Below are positions 1 through 6,467 of a DNA stretch of 6,544 nucleotides, piece after piece. This DNA is from Acidobacteriota bacterium (GTDB lineage: Bacteria > Acidobacteriota > Terriglobia > Terriglobales > Acidobacteriaceae). A model generated the notes under the pieces. The model had not been told where the DNA came from and searched no databases. It saw only the letters and a program-made list of their open reading frames with translations. Location: NCBI GenBank assembly GCA_003225595.1, contig QIAR01000251.1:1-6544 (forward strand), read 5' to 3'. Made by a program: the position numbers and the translations under genes. The first letter of the stretch is position 1; each line of letters starts with the position of its first letter.

Positions 1-1488
1 GACGTCACCAGCATCACCGATGGCAGCGGCAACAAGCTGAAGTACGATTCGAGCATTGCGCGCGGCTTCCGCGACCTGAAGATCTACATTCCCGATGCGG
101 TGGACACCACGCGCACGGTTGAGATCGACTACATGGTCAAGAACGGCATCCGCTACTTCGAGGATCACGATGAGTTCTACTGGAACGTCACGGGCAACGA
201 TTGGCCGGTGCCGATCGACCATGCTTCCGCATCCGTTCGCATGCCCGACAACACCGTGGGTTCATTGCGCGCGCAGGCTTTCACTGGCGTTTATGGCTCG
301 ACCGAGCGCGAAGTAACGTCCAACGTCAACGGCTCAGACGTCGAATTCGAGACCACGAACCCCCTGCCCATGCGCGGCGGCATGACGGTTGACATCTACA
401 TTCCCAAAGGACTTCTCAAAGAGCCGGGGGCGCTAACCAAACTAGGATGGTTTCTGGCGAGCAACCCTGTCGTGTTCTTGCCCCTGTGGACGTTGGCCGT
501 GATGTTGACGCTGTGGTGGTATAAGGGACGCGACCCCGATCCCGGCATCTCGGTCGCGCCGATGTACGAGCCGCCGCCAGGCATGAGTCCAGCCGAGGCG
601 GGCACGCTGATCGAGGATACGATCCACCCCCGGGACATCACATCGACGCTGGTCGATCTGGCAGTACGCGGCTACGTAAAAATTGAAGAGACTGTAGACC
701 GTGGACTGATTTTCCACCACAAAGACTATGTCTTTCATCTGCTCAAGCCGCGCGAGCAGTGGGAAACCGATCTCGCCCCTCATGAGCGCGTGATGCTGGA
801 AAACGTTTTTGTGGGTGGATCAGAAACGCGACTCTCCAGCCTGAAGAACCGCTTCTACACTGCGATTCCCGTCATCCGTGAAGACATCATGTCGGCTCTA
901 AAGAAGAAAGGCATGTACCTGCTCGATCCGGAATCCGCCAACGCCTATAGCCTGCTGGGAATCGGCATTATCCTTGTGCCCTTGGCGATCGCGCAGTATT
1001 TGGGTTGGGCCAATTTTTTGAACTCGATTCCGCTGCTGCTGCTCTGCGGAGCGATTTCCGCAGTGATCTGGTGGTTGTCCGCGCGGGTCATGACCGCCAA
1101 GACGCTGAGAGGCGCGCGCACGCGGATTGCTGTCCTCGGCTTCCAGGAGTTCATGACTCGCGTGGATGCCGACCGCCTGAAGCGCATGCCTCCCGATACG
1201 TTCGAGAAATACCTGCCCTACGCCATGGCGCTAGGCGTGGAGCACAACTGGGCGCAGGCCTTTGCGGGCATCGTGAAAGATCCGCCGCAGTGGTACGCGT
1301 CACCCAATGGAATGATTGGATTTAACCCAATCTTCTTCTCCAGCAGCATGCACGGCATGGCGACGGACATGCACCAGGTCTTCGTCTCAGCGCCCCGCGC
1401 AAGTTCTACCGGCTCGGGCTGGAGCGGAGGCGGCGGCGGAGGCTTCTCTGGAGGAGGCTTCGGCGGAGGCGGAGGAAGCGCATTCTGA
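1..1488 (+). CDS. DUF2207-family membrane protein, 5' truncated
   Basis: The frame is open from base 1 with no convincing start in the window, so the N-terminus (signal peptide and start of the DUF2207 domain) lies upstream; 495 codons are visible. The first ~140 residues are a beta-rich extracytoplasmic domain. A membrane segment follows at about residues 155-174, ending in the family-typical GRDP (176-179), then YEPPPGMSPAEAGTL (189-203). A cytoplasmic part carries a winged-helix-like stretch around DLAVRGYVKIEE. Two further hydrophobic segments lie at about 317-336 and 340-360. The last ~28 residues are a Gly/Ser tail ending GGGGGSAF, also usual in this family. The biochemical role of DUF2207 proteins is not established; genes of this family often follow a lemA gene, so lemA is a reasonable guess for the unseen upstream neighbour. 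The TGA stop is at 1486-1488. The family call is by motif recognition, not a profile search. Confidence 0.88.
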   Translation, partial: DVTSITDGSGNKLKYDSSIARGFRDLKIYIPDAVDTTRTVEIDYMVKNGIRYFEDHDEFYWNVTGNDWPVPIDHASASVRMPDNTVGSLRAQAFTGVYGSTEREVTSNVNGSDVEFETTNPLPMRGGMTVDIYIPKGLLKEPGALTKLGWFLASNPVVFLPLWTLAVMLTLWWYKGRDPDPGISVAPMYEPPPGMSPAEAGTLIEDTIHPRDITSTLVDLAVRGYVKIEETVDRGLIFHHKDYVFHLLKPREQWETDLAPHERVMLENVFVGGSETRLSSLKNRFYTAIPVIREDIMSALKKKGMYLLDPESANAYSLLGIGIILVPLAIAQYLGWANFLNSIPLLLLCGAISAVIWWLSARVMTAKTLRGARTRIAVLGFQEFMTRVDADRLKRMPPDTFEKYLPYAMALGVEHNWAQAFAGIVKDPPQWYASPNGMIGFNPIFFSSSMHGMATDMHQVFVSAPRASSTGSGWSGGGGGGFSGGGFGGGGGSAF

Positions 1489-1788
1489 GCTTTAAGTTGA
1501 AATTGGCTCACAATATCCCGCGAAACGCCCAAACCAAAGTTCCGGACTTTCGTAAGCCCCACCTCTGCTAAGTAGTTTGTAACTAATAAATTCCGGCAAT
1601 CCATCCGCGAAGGTAACTACCCAAACGAACCGCCGTCACGCTATCTTTATGTGTCGTGGCAACCTGCCTGGGCACTCGTGCGTTCACACAGGGCAGTTGG
1701 CAAGTCTCTGGTTTGGAAAGACGCGCACATTTCGCACGTGAACCACGGCTGCAATTGCAACAGGGAAGTTTGGGGGAGACACACAGTC
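1489..1788. other. Intergenic region before the FecR-like gene
   Basis: This stretch of 300 bases has no gene I can support. It must hold the leader, and probably the promoter, of the downstream exported protein. AT-rich patches at about 1570-1592 (containing taactaataaatt) and 1641-1650 (ctatctttat) could hold -10 elements, but neither has a convincing -35 partner at normal spacing. A short imperfect hairpin (aaagt, loop, acttt; 1536-1550) might end transcription of the DUF2207 gene but has no U-tract and only five stem pairs. An in-frame GTG at 1651 would extend the next gene upstream; it is not favoured. Confidence 0.5.
1772..1778 (+). promoter_or_regulatory. Ribosome binding site fixing the start at 1789
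   Basis: The purine run GGGGGAG lies 10 bases before ATG 1789. The encoded protein then begins directly with a signal peptide, which supports this start over the in-frame GTG 46 codons upstream. Confidence 0.7.
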
Positions 1789-4377
1789 ATGAAAAATCTG
1801 GGGAAATGGGGATCAGGAATTCTCACGTCCGTAGTAGTGTTGTGCGCCGCTGCCATGGCGGATCCGCCGAGTCGCGTTGCTCGGTTGCAGTACATGCAAG
1901 GCGACGTTTCAGTGCAGCCCGGCGGCGTCAACGATTGGGTCGCAGGTGTGATCAATCGCCCGATGACAACTGCAGATCGCCTCTGGACCGACAAGGATTC
2001 GCGTGCTGAGCTACATCTGGGCACCGCGGCGATCCGAGTCAGCGCCGAAACCAGTCTGACTCTGACCAACCTCACCGATGAAACCGTCCAGGTAGAACTT
2101 GACCAGGGCACGCTCAATTTAAGAGTCCGTCATCTTTACCGTGGCGAGATCTACGAAGTCGACACACCGAACATGGCATTCACGGTAACTAAATCGGGCG
2201 AGTACCGCTTCGATGTCGATCCCAACGGCGATACAACGCTGGTTACAGTTCGGCGCGGCGAAGGCGAGGCGACGGGCCAAGGTCGGGCCGTGAAAGTAAA
2301 ACACGATCAGCAAGCGCGCTTCACCGGCGGAACGTCCCTGACTCACCAAGTCTTCAATGCGCCCGGTCTCGACGGCTTCGACGACTGGTCCCGCGTTCGC
2401 GATAAGCGGGAAGACCACTATCTATCCGCGCGCTATGTTTCCCCATACGTGATTGGAGCCGAAGATCTCGACGACTACGGAATGTGGCGGGTCGTGCCCG
2501 CGTACGGGGCCGTCTGGGTACCGGCCGTGGCACCGGGCTGGGCTCCTTATCACTACGGACATTGGGTCTGGCTCGAGCCTTGGGGTTGGACTTGGATTGA
2601 CGACGCTCCCTGGGGATTTGCGCCCTGCCACTACGGTCGCTGGGTGTACTACAGCGGATATTGGGCCTGGGTCCCTGGACCGGTAGTCTTGCGTCCGGTG
2701 TACGCGCCCGCGTTGGTGGCCTGGGTCGGCGGCAGTCGCTGGGGCATCAGTCTGTCCTTTGGTGGCGGCGGCGGCGTGGGATGGTTTCCGCTTGGTTATG
2801 GTGAACCTTACTTCCCAGCTTACGCAACGAGCCGGAATTATTTCCGCAACGTCAACGTAAGCAACACCCGCATCACGAACATCACCAACGTCACCAACAA
2901 TTACTACAACACCAAAAACATCAACAGCAACAACACGAACATCACGAAGAACGTCAACAGCAACAACACGACGATCATCAAGAATGAAACCAACAACAAC
3001 CTGACGATAATCGGCAACCACAACAACGTTCACATTAAATACGCGAATCAAACCGTTCCGGGAGCAGTGACCGCGGTTCCGAAAACGGTGCTCACGAGTT
3101 CGCAGCCTGTGGCGAAAGCCGCTGTGCAAGTGCCCGCGAATGAATTGCAGGAGGCTTCGGTTGCAACGGCTCCGTCGGTTGCGCCTTCGCGAACCAGCGT
3201 TCTCGGGATGAAAGCTGGCGTGCCTACTTCCGTGCCGCCCGCACAAGCTACATCCAGACAGGTTGTGGCCAGAGTGGCGGCGCCGCCGAAGCCCCTTCCT
3301 TTCGCTGCCAAGCAAGAGGCGCTCGCCACGAATCCTGGCCAGCCTCTGGATCGCAAGACCGAAGACCAAATCAGGATCGACATCGCAAAGCAGCCCATGA
3401 AGATGCGAGGCGAACCGGCAGCTACGGGGCCCTCAAGTCCAAAAGCCGCCGAGGTGCGCTCTGTTCCTATGCCATCAGAGAAAGCCGTGGAGATGTCACA
3501 ACCCGCGTCGAGCGCTCCTCTTCACAATGTCCCGCGGCCACCTGAGAAAGTTCAGGAGAAAGTTCAGGCCGAGAAGACCCCAGATGTCACGAAGACGCCA
3601 GCCCCTGCTTTTGCGGAAAAAACTGTTCCTCATCCGCCGGAGGGCCGGTCCCGCGTAAGCGCCGAGACTCCGCGAGTACAGGACCATGCCGTCCCGCGGC
3701 CACCAGAGAAACCACAGGTGGAGAACACGGCAGCCGCTGCTGCAACGGCAAAACCTGTTCCTCATCCGCCGGAGGGCCGGTCCCGCGTAAACGCAGAGAC
3801 TCCGCGAGTACAGGACCATGCCATCCGGCGGCCAACGGAGAAACCACAGATTGAGAAGACGGCACCGGCTACTTCAGCTGAGAACACTGTTCCTCGTCCC
3901 TCTGAAGTCGGACCTGGCCCGAATGCTGAGACTCCGCGAGTACAGGATCGTGCCGTACCGCGGCCACAAGACCGCGTTATGAGTGCAGAACGCAGACCCA
4001 CGACCACTGCTGATACGCCGCGAGCACAAGATCGTCCAGTGCCGCAGCCGCCGGTGAACGCTGGAAGTCCCGGACGCGAGACGCCTCGTCATGAATCCGC
4101 AGCGGCAGAGCCTCGCCATTCGGAACCGCAACCGAGCTCTCCGCGCTCAGAGCCCAGCCATGACCGTGCACGCAGTGACCCCACCAGCGGGCCTGCTCCT
4201 CACCCCAGCCAGGGCGGTGCGCCACCTAATGCTGAAGCACGCGCAGCGCATCCTGCTCCGCAGGCTCAGCAAGGCCAGAGTGGCGGACGCGAAGCGCGGC
4301 CGCAGCAATCGGGGACGGCGCAGTCTCCCCATGGGCAAGAGCAGCAGAGCACCCCGCACGCCGAGCAACCGCACTGA
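1789..4377 (+). CDS. Exported FecR-like / Trp-rich (DUF6600-like) / Pro-rich repeat protein
   Basis: An 862-residue exported protein. A signal peptide covers residues 1-24 (basic MKNLGK start, hydrophobic core, likely cleavage AMA|DPP). A FecR-like beta domain spans about 29-185 (RVARLQYMQGDVSVQPGG onward). No anti-sigma transmembrane region precedes it, so the fold is probably structural here rather than sigma-regulating. A Trp-rich module at about 214-335 has 15 Trp in 100 residues, with an internal echo (APYHYGHW, then APCHYGRW) and the DUF6600-like DLDDYGMW entry. Residues 353-419 are an Asn-rich region built on an 11-residue repeat. From about 420 to the end the chain is rich in Pro, Ala, Glu, Gln and Arg, lacks hydrophobic segments and is probably disordered; it contains a 44-residue tandem repeat (613-726). 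There is no membrane anchor or lipobox (VVLC lacks the small residue before Cys) and no enzyme motif. The likely role is a periplasmic or surface structural protein; partner and substrate are unknown. It stands alone: 300 bases after the previous gene and convergent with the next. The domain names are from recognition, and the start is chosen by ribosome binding site and signal peptide. Confidence 0.9.
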   Translation: MKNLGKWGSGILTSVVVLCAAAMADPPSRVARLQYMQGDVSVQPGGVNDWVAGVINRPMTTADRLWTDKDSRAELHLGTAAIRVSAETSLTLTNLTDETVQVELDQGTLNLRVRHLYRGEIYEVDTPNMAFTVTKSGEYRFDVDPNGDTTLVTVRRGEGEATGQGRAVKVKHDQQARFTGGTSLTHQVFNAPGLDGFDDWSRVRDKREDHYLSARYVSPYVIGAEDLDDYGMWRVVPAYGAVWVPAVAPGWAPYHYGHWVWLEPWGWTWIDDAPWGFAPCHYGRWVYYSGYWAWVPGPVVLRPVYAPALVAWVGGSRWGISLSFGGGGGVGWFPLGYGEPYFPAYATSRNYFRNVNVSNTRITNITNVTNNYYNTKNINSNNTNITKNVNSNNTTIIKNETNNNLTIIGNHNNVHIKYANQTVPGAVTAVPKTVLTSSQPVAKAAVQVPANELQEASVATAPSVAPSRTSVLGMKAGVPTSVPPAQATSRQVVARVAAPPKPLPFAAKQEALATNPGQPLDRKTEDQIRIDIAKQPMKMRGEPAATGPSSPKAAEVRSVPMPSEKAVEMSQPASSAPLHNVPRPPEKVQEKVQAEKTPDVTKTPAPAFAEKTVPHPPEGRSRVSAETPRVQDHAVPRPPEKPQVENTAAAAATAKPVPHPPEGRSRVNAETPRVQDHAIRRPTEKPQIEKTAPATSAENTVPRPSEVGPGPNAETPRVQDRAVPRPQDRVMSAERRPTTTADTPRAQDRPVPQPPVNAGSPGRETPRHESAAAEPRHSEPQPSSPRSEPSHDRARSDPTSGPAPHPSQGGAPPNAEARAAHPAPQAQQGQSGGREARPQQSGTAQSPHGQEQQSTPHAEQPH
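2845..3045 (+). repeat. Asn-rich 11-residue repeat within the exported protein
   Basis: Residues 353-419 divide into about six units of 11 (one of 12), beginning at codons 353, 364, 376, 387, 398 and 409. The best three (376-408) fit KNxNxNNxTIx, with Asn alternating with Ile, Val or Thr. At DNA level the 17-mer tcaacagcaacaacacg occurs at 2921 and 2954, a 33-bp period. Regular polar/aliphatic alternation suggests a beta-solenoid or cross-beta strand stack. That is inference; plain low-complexity linker is the alternative. Confidence 0.75.
3625..3966 (+). repeat. 132-bp in-frame tandem repeat (44 residues), about 2.6 copies
   Basis: Units start at 3625, 3757 and 3889, exactly 132 bases apart, and encode residues 613-656, 657-700 and 701-726 (partial). 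Units 1 and 2 share an identical run of about 36 bases (3623-3658 and 3755-3790) and the block gagactccgcgagtacag recurs at 3664 and 3796, and begins the same way at 3928. At protein level the units open VPHPPEGRSRV or VPRPSEV, then AETPRVQD, then a VPRP-type motif. Decayed relatives flank the array: VPRPPEK from 3529 and ADTPRAQDRPVPQPP from about 4009. The length is a multiple of three, so copy-number change keeps the frame. Confidence 0.92.
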
Positions 4378-4480
4378 ACCTGGGGCCTTAAGGACGGGCA
4401 GCGTGTGGGATATGCCTGGTGGACTGAGCGTAAATATGAAGCAGCTTTAGTTCGGTATAACTGGCTGTGTCCAAGAATGA

Positions 4481-4519
4481 ACTTAGCTCCCAGGGTGTTT
4501 GACACTCTGGGGGCTAAGT
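4481..4519. terminator. Strong convergent-gene hairpin, probable bidirectional terminator
   Basis: The arm at 4481-4498 (acttagctcccagggtgt) pairs with 4502-4519 over 18 bp with only two G-U wobbles (on the + strand) and a 3-base loop (ttg). It sits between the convergent stops at 4377 and 4548. There is no clear U-tract on either side (gatttgttctct begins five bases beyond the stem on the + strand), so it is not a textbook intrinsic terminator. Position and stem strength nevertheless favour termination or 3'-end protection for both genes. Confidence 0.75.
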
Positions 4520-4547
4520 CAGTCGATTTGTTCTCTACCTGATTCGA

Positions 4548-5174
4548 TTAGTTCTTCTGCTCGGGTTGGGCGCTCTTCTCCATAGGCGCCACGGACGCTT
4601 TCGGTTTCCACGCAGCCACCAGCGCTTTGGCCTTTGCGATCTCGTCTGCGGTCATTTGGTTTTCCGCTGCACGGAGCTCGTCCTGATAGAATTCTTTATT
4701 ATCCTTGGCGGCTAGCCGCAGCCACATATCGCCCTGAACCGGATCGCGCGCAAGTTCCTTGGCGCCCTGCATGTAGGCCTTGCCTAGGAGCAACTGAGCA
4801 TCCTGCATTCCCTGCTCAGCGGAAAGCCGCAGCCACTTCAGCCCTTCGCCGATGTCCTTCTGGGGCAAGAGATACATGGATCCCAGGAAGAATTGAGCGT
4901 CGGCGTTGCCCTGCACGGCGGCTGCCTTAAACCATTTGCTTGCCTGCTCGGAATCCTTTGGAACGCCCTGACCCATCATGTACATCTTGCCAAGAATGAG
5001 CTGGGCATCCGAGTTGCCGTGCTCCGCCAGAACCGTAAATTCCTTGACCGCGGTAGCGTAGTCTTTTTGTTGATAGGCGCGCTTGGCGGACTCGAGATCT
5101 GCCGCGGCGGAAAACCCCGCGCAAAGCAGGATCGTGAAAACGCAAAGCGAAAGGCGCGGTAGCCATGAACGCAT
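4548..5174 (-). CDS. Secreted Sel1-repeat (TPR-like) protein
   Basis: A 208-residue protein. A signal peptide covers residues 1-25 (MRSWLPRLSL, hydrophobic core, likely cleavage SAAA|D). Residues 26-52 look like a first TPR-type helix pair (YQQKDYATAVKEFTVLAEHG). Sel1-like units follow at about 54-89 (SDAQLILGKMYMMGQGV, then ASKWFKAAAVQG), 90-122 (ADAQFFLGSMYLLPQ, then GLKWLRLSAEQG) and 123-160 (QDAQLLLGKAYMQGA, then GDMWLRLAA). The second unit is shortened in its loop. The C-terminal 40 residues are charged, probably a helix then a disordered Pro/Lys/Gln tail. Sel1 repeats are alpha-helical protein-binding scaffolds; there is no catalytic motif, so this is probably a periplasmic adaptor with an unknown partner. 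The LLC in the signal peptide is not a good lipobox. The start was set at 5174 because GGAGGA sits seven bases upstream; an in-frame ATG at 5201 would put that site inside the gene. Confidence 0.93.
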   Translation of the reverse strand: MRSWLPRLSLCVFTILLCAGFSAAADLESAKRAYQQKDYATAVKEFTVLAEHGNSDAQLILGKMYMMGQGVPKDSEQASKWFKAAAVQGNADAQFFLGSMYLLPQKDIGEGLKWLRLSAEQGMQDAQLLLGKAYMQGAKELARDPVQGDMWLRLAAKDNKEFYQDELRAAENQMTADEIAKAKALVAAWKPKASVAPMEKSAQPEQKN

Positions 5175-5181
5175 CTTGATT

Positions 5182-5187
5182 TCCTCC
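5182..5187 (-). promoter_or_regulatory. Ribosome binding site fixing the start of the Sel1 gene
   Basis: On the minus strand GGAGGA precedes ATG 5174 by seven bases, a near-ideal Shine-Dalgarno site. It rules against the in-frame ATG at 5201. Confidence 0.85.
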
Positions 5188-5254
5188 GTTTTTGTTACCA
5201 TCTTCGCGGCATGGAGTTGAAATAGACAGCGTGCCGCTGGGCCTCTGTAGGCTG

Positions 5255-5293
5255 AAGTCAGGCCTCAACCGGGTGGGCTTGAGGTCCTGACTT
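5255..5293 (-). terminator. Bulged hairpin downstream of the Cys-containing secreted gene
   Basis: Written on the + strand, aagtcaggcctcaa (5255-5268) pairs with ttgagg (5279-5284) and cctgactt (5286-5293). The stem is 8 + 6 bp with a single bulged t at 5285 and a 10-base loop. It begins 18 bases after the minus-strand stop at 5311-5313 and lies before the Sel1 gene, so it probably ends or attenuates the upstream transcript. It has no U-tract. It could instead be a dispersed intergenic palindrome of the REP type. Confidence 0.6.
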
Positions 5294-5310
5294 GCAGGTT
5301 GTGAGCATGG

Positions 5311-6069
5311 TCAAAAAGAGTTGACTGAGTTGAAGTTGAAAATCTTATTCTGCTGCACGGTCATGTTCATTGGGCCCACGCAGCTCAGCGCCTCGCTTAT
5401 CCCCGTGCCTCCGAAACCGGCGGAGGGCTTCCAGTCCACCGTGACGCCGTAATTACCGGACGATAGCCCTTTAACAATGTAATCGAAACTGTGGGCCGAA
5501 ACAGTGCTCTGGTTAAAGGTGAAGAAGCAGCCGCCAGTAATCCCCGAGCACGTGTCGGCAAGTGCCTGGAAAAGATTGGTGCTGATCTGGACGTAACGAG
5601 CGTCGTAAGTGATGTAGCCACTCGGGATCACGGTGGGCGCTTGCTGGCCGCTCTGCGGCGCAACAGTAACCTTAAAGTCCACCCCAGCTAGCGCTGAACT
5701 GCTTACGGAGCCAGTGGCGGAATTAACCTGCTTCGAGCTCACGGTAACGTCGGTCAGAAGGCCAACCACAGCCGAAGGCCTCACCACGAACACGTTGCCG
5801 TTGCCGCTCGATGTCTTGATTCCGGCAATCGCGTTTCCTATGCAGGTCCCGGTTTGCCCGGTGCACGTACTGTTGCCACCAGCGTCGATAGTACAATCCA
5901 CCTGGCATTGTACTCCGCCTGTGATGTTGCCGTTGCTTTCCAGCACACACGCTGTAGTGCCGCCGCCGGTTCCATATGTGAAGTTGCCGCTGCTCTGGGC
6001 GAAGGCCATCCCCGACCCAAGTGTTGCGATCAGGACTGCGAGTGCAAAAACTAATATTGATTTTTTCAT
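5311..6069 (-). CDS. Exported cysteine-containing protein of unknown function
   Basis: I do not recognise this 252-residue protein. It begins with a clear signal peptide (MKKSILVFALAVLIATLGSG, likely cleavage AFA|QSS after residue 24). The mature part is rich in Gly, Ser, Thr, Asn and Val, with no further membrane segment. Eight Cys occur at residues 41, 55, 59, 69, 76, 174, 181 and 230. The first five cluster within 36 residues, and the even total fits disulfide bonding after export. Residues from about 93 on have alternating hydrophobic patterns (VVGLLTDVTVSS, DFKVTVAP, GYITYDARYVQIS, NYGVTVDW) consistent with an all-beta fold. No enzyme, anchor or sorting motif is visible. The start at 6069 is chosen because AAGGAG precedes it by five bases and the signal peptide starts there; a GTG at 6192 would add 41 unlikely residues. 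It is 136 bases upstream of the Sel1 gene on the same strand, but the hairpin between them argues against tight co-transcription. Confidence 0.85.
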   Translation of the reverse strand: MKKSILVFALAVLIATLGSGMAFAQSSGNFTYGTGGGTTACVLESNGNITGGVQCQVDCTIDAGGNSTCTGQTGTCIGNAIAGIKTSSGNGNVFVVRPSAVVGLLTDVTVSSKQVNSATGSVSSSALAGVDFKVTVAPQSGQQAPTVIPSGYITYDARYVQISTNLFQALADTCSGITGGCFFTFNQSTVSAHSFDYIVKGLSSGNYGVTVDWKPSAGFGGTGISEALSCVGPMNMTVQQNKIFNFNSVNSF

Positions 6070-6074
6070 CTTAT

Positions 6075-6080
6075 CTCCTT
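6075..6080 (-). promoter_or_regulatory. Ribosome binding site fixing the start at 6069
   Basis: On the minus strand AAGGAG lies five bases before ATG 6069. Together with the signal peptide it selects this start over the in-frame GTG at 6192. Confidence 0.85.
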
Positions 6081-6454
6081 TGACGCTCTGGTTGTCGATT
6101 GTTAGGGGGTTTGCAAGTCGATCCCTCACGTAAGAAGTCGCATCTACGATCTCTTTTCTATTCGGGATTAGCTGCCTTCGCGGTTCCGACACCAGGAGAC
6201 TTCCGTCGCCTGGATCATTGAGAAGTGGCTGTGCGAACAGTAGGCCGAGCGGCGAATCATAAATAGATTACGAAAGGGCCGATTGCCGCAGTGAGTAGGA
6301 CAATGGTGTCGGTAGGACAGGGACGAGAGAATTCACGAACGCGCGGCCCTGGAAATTGGAGGAGGGCTTAGTTCTGCTTCAAATATAAAGAGGCTACCTT
6401 TGATATAAGGGAGGCATCGTAAGGTGGATTTGGGAGCACTCGTTGGAAAGCCTT

Positions 6455-6458
6455 GGAG
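6455..6458 (+). promoter_or_regulatory. Ribosome binding site of the glycosyltransferase gene
   Basis: GGAG lies nine bases before ATG 6468. The frame is open upstream only back to a TAA at 6420-6422, and the protein motif starts exactly at this ATG. Confidence 0.6.
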
Positions 6459-6467
6459 TTGTGCTGG

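Larger units (their letters stand above)
6070..6467. other. Divergent intergenic region between the secreted protein and glycosyltransferase genes
   Basis: These 398 bases hold no supportable gene and should carry promoters for both flanking genes. On the minus strand TATGAT (complement of 6256-6261) resembles a -10 but has no good -35. On the + strand TATAAA (6384-6389) and TATAAG (6404-6409) are -10-like and suitably placed for the glycosyltransferase gene, again without a clear -35. Short direct repeats occur: AAGTCG at 6115 and 6135 (20-bp spacing) and GTAGGACA at 6295 and 6312 (17-bp spacing). A 5-bp stem (ccagg at 6192, cctgg at 6209) is too weak to call. Confidence 0.5.

Noticed and set aside
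1536..1550. Short hairpin after the DUF2207 gene as a terminator
   Set aside because: Only five stem pairs, no U-tract, and 48 bases beyond the stop; too weak to list as a feature.
1651..1788. 46-codon N-terminal extension of the FecR-like protein from GTG 1651
   Set aside because: The extension has no signal-peptide character and would place a good signal peptide internally. ATG 1789 has its own purine-rich site.
2422..3369. Long open frame on the minus strand opposite the FecR/Trp-rich gene (315 codons)
   Set aside because: Its translation is Arg- and Val-rich low-complexity sequence mirroring the Asn-rich and Ala/Pro-rich codons of the plus strand. The plus-strand gene has a signal peptide, ribosome binding site and recognisable domains.
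4091..4450. Plus-strand open frame overlapping the end of the Pro-rich gene (119 codons)
   Set aside because: It is Arg-rich, out of frame with the supported gene, and has no ribosome binding site or recognisable motif; it is explained by the codon bias of the Pro/Ala/Gln-rich tail.
5175..5201. Upstream ATG (5201) for the Sel1-repeat gene
   Set aside because: The GGAGGA site at 5182-5187 would lie inside the gene, and the signal peptide begins naturally at 5174.
5633..6133. Plus-strand open frame opposite the secreted cysteine-containing gene (166 codons)
   Set aside because: It is antisense to a gene with a strong start and signal peptide; its Pro/Leu/Val-rich translation shows no domain.
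6070..6192. 41-codon extension of the cysteine-containing secreted protein from GTG 6192
   Set aside because: AAGGAG sits five bases before ATG 6069, where a textbook signal peptide starts; the extension is charged and non-secretory.
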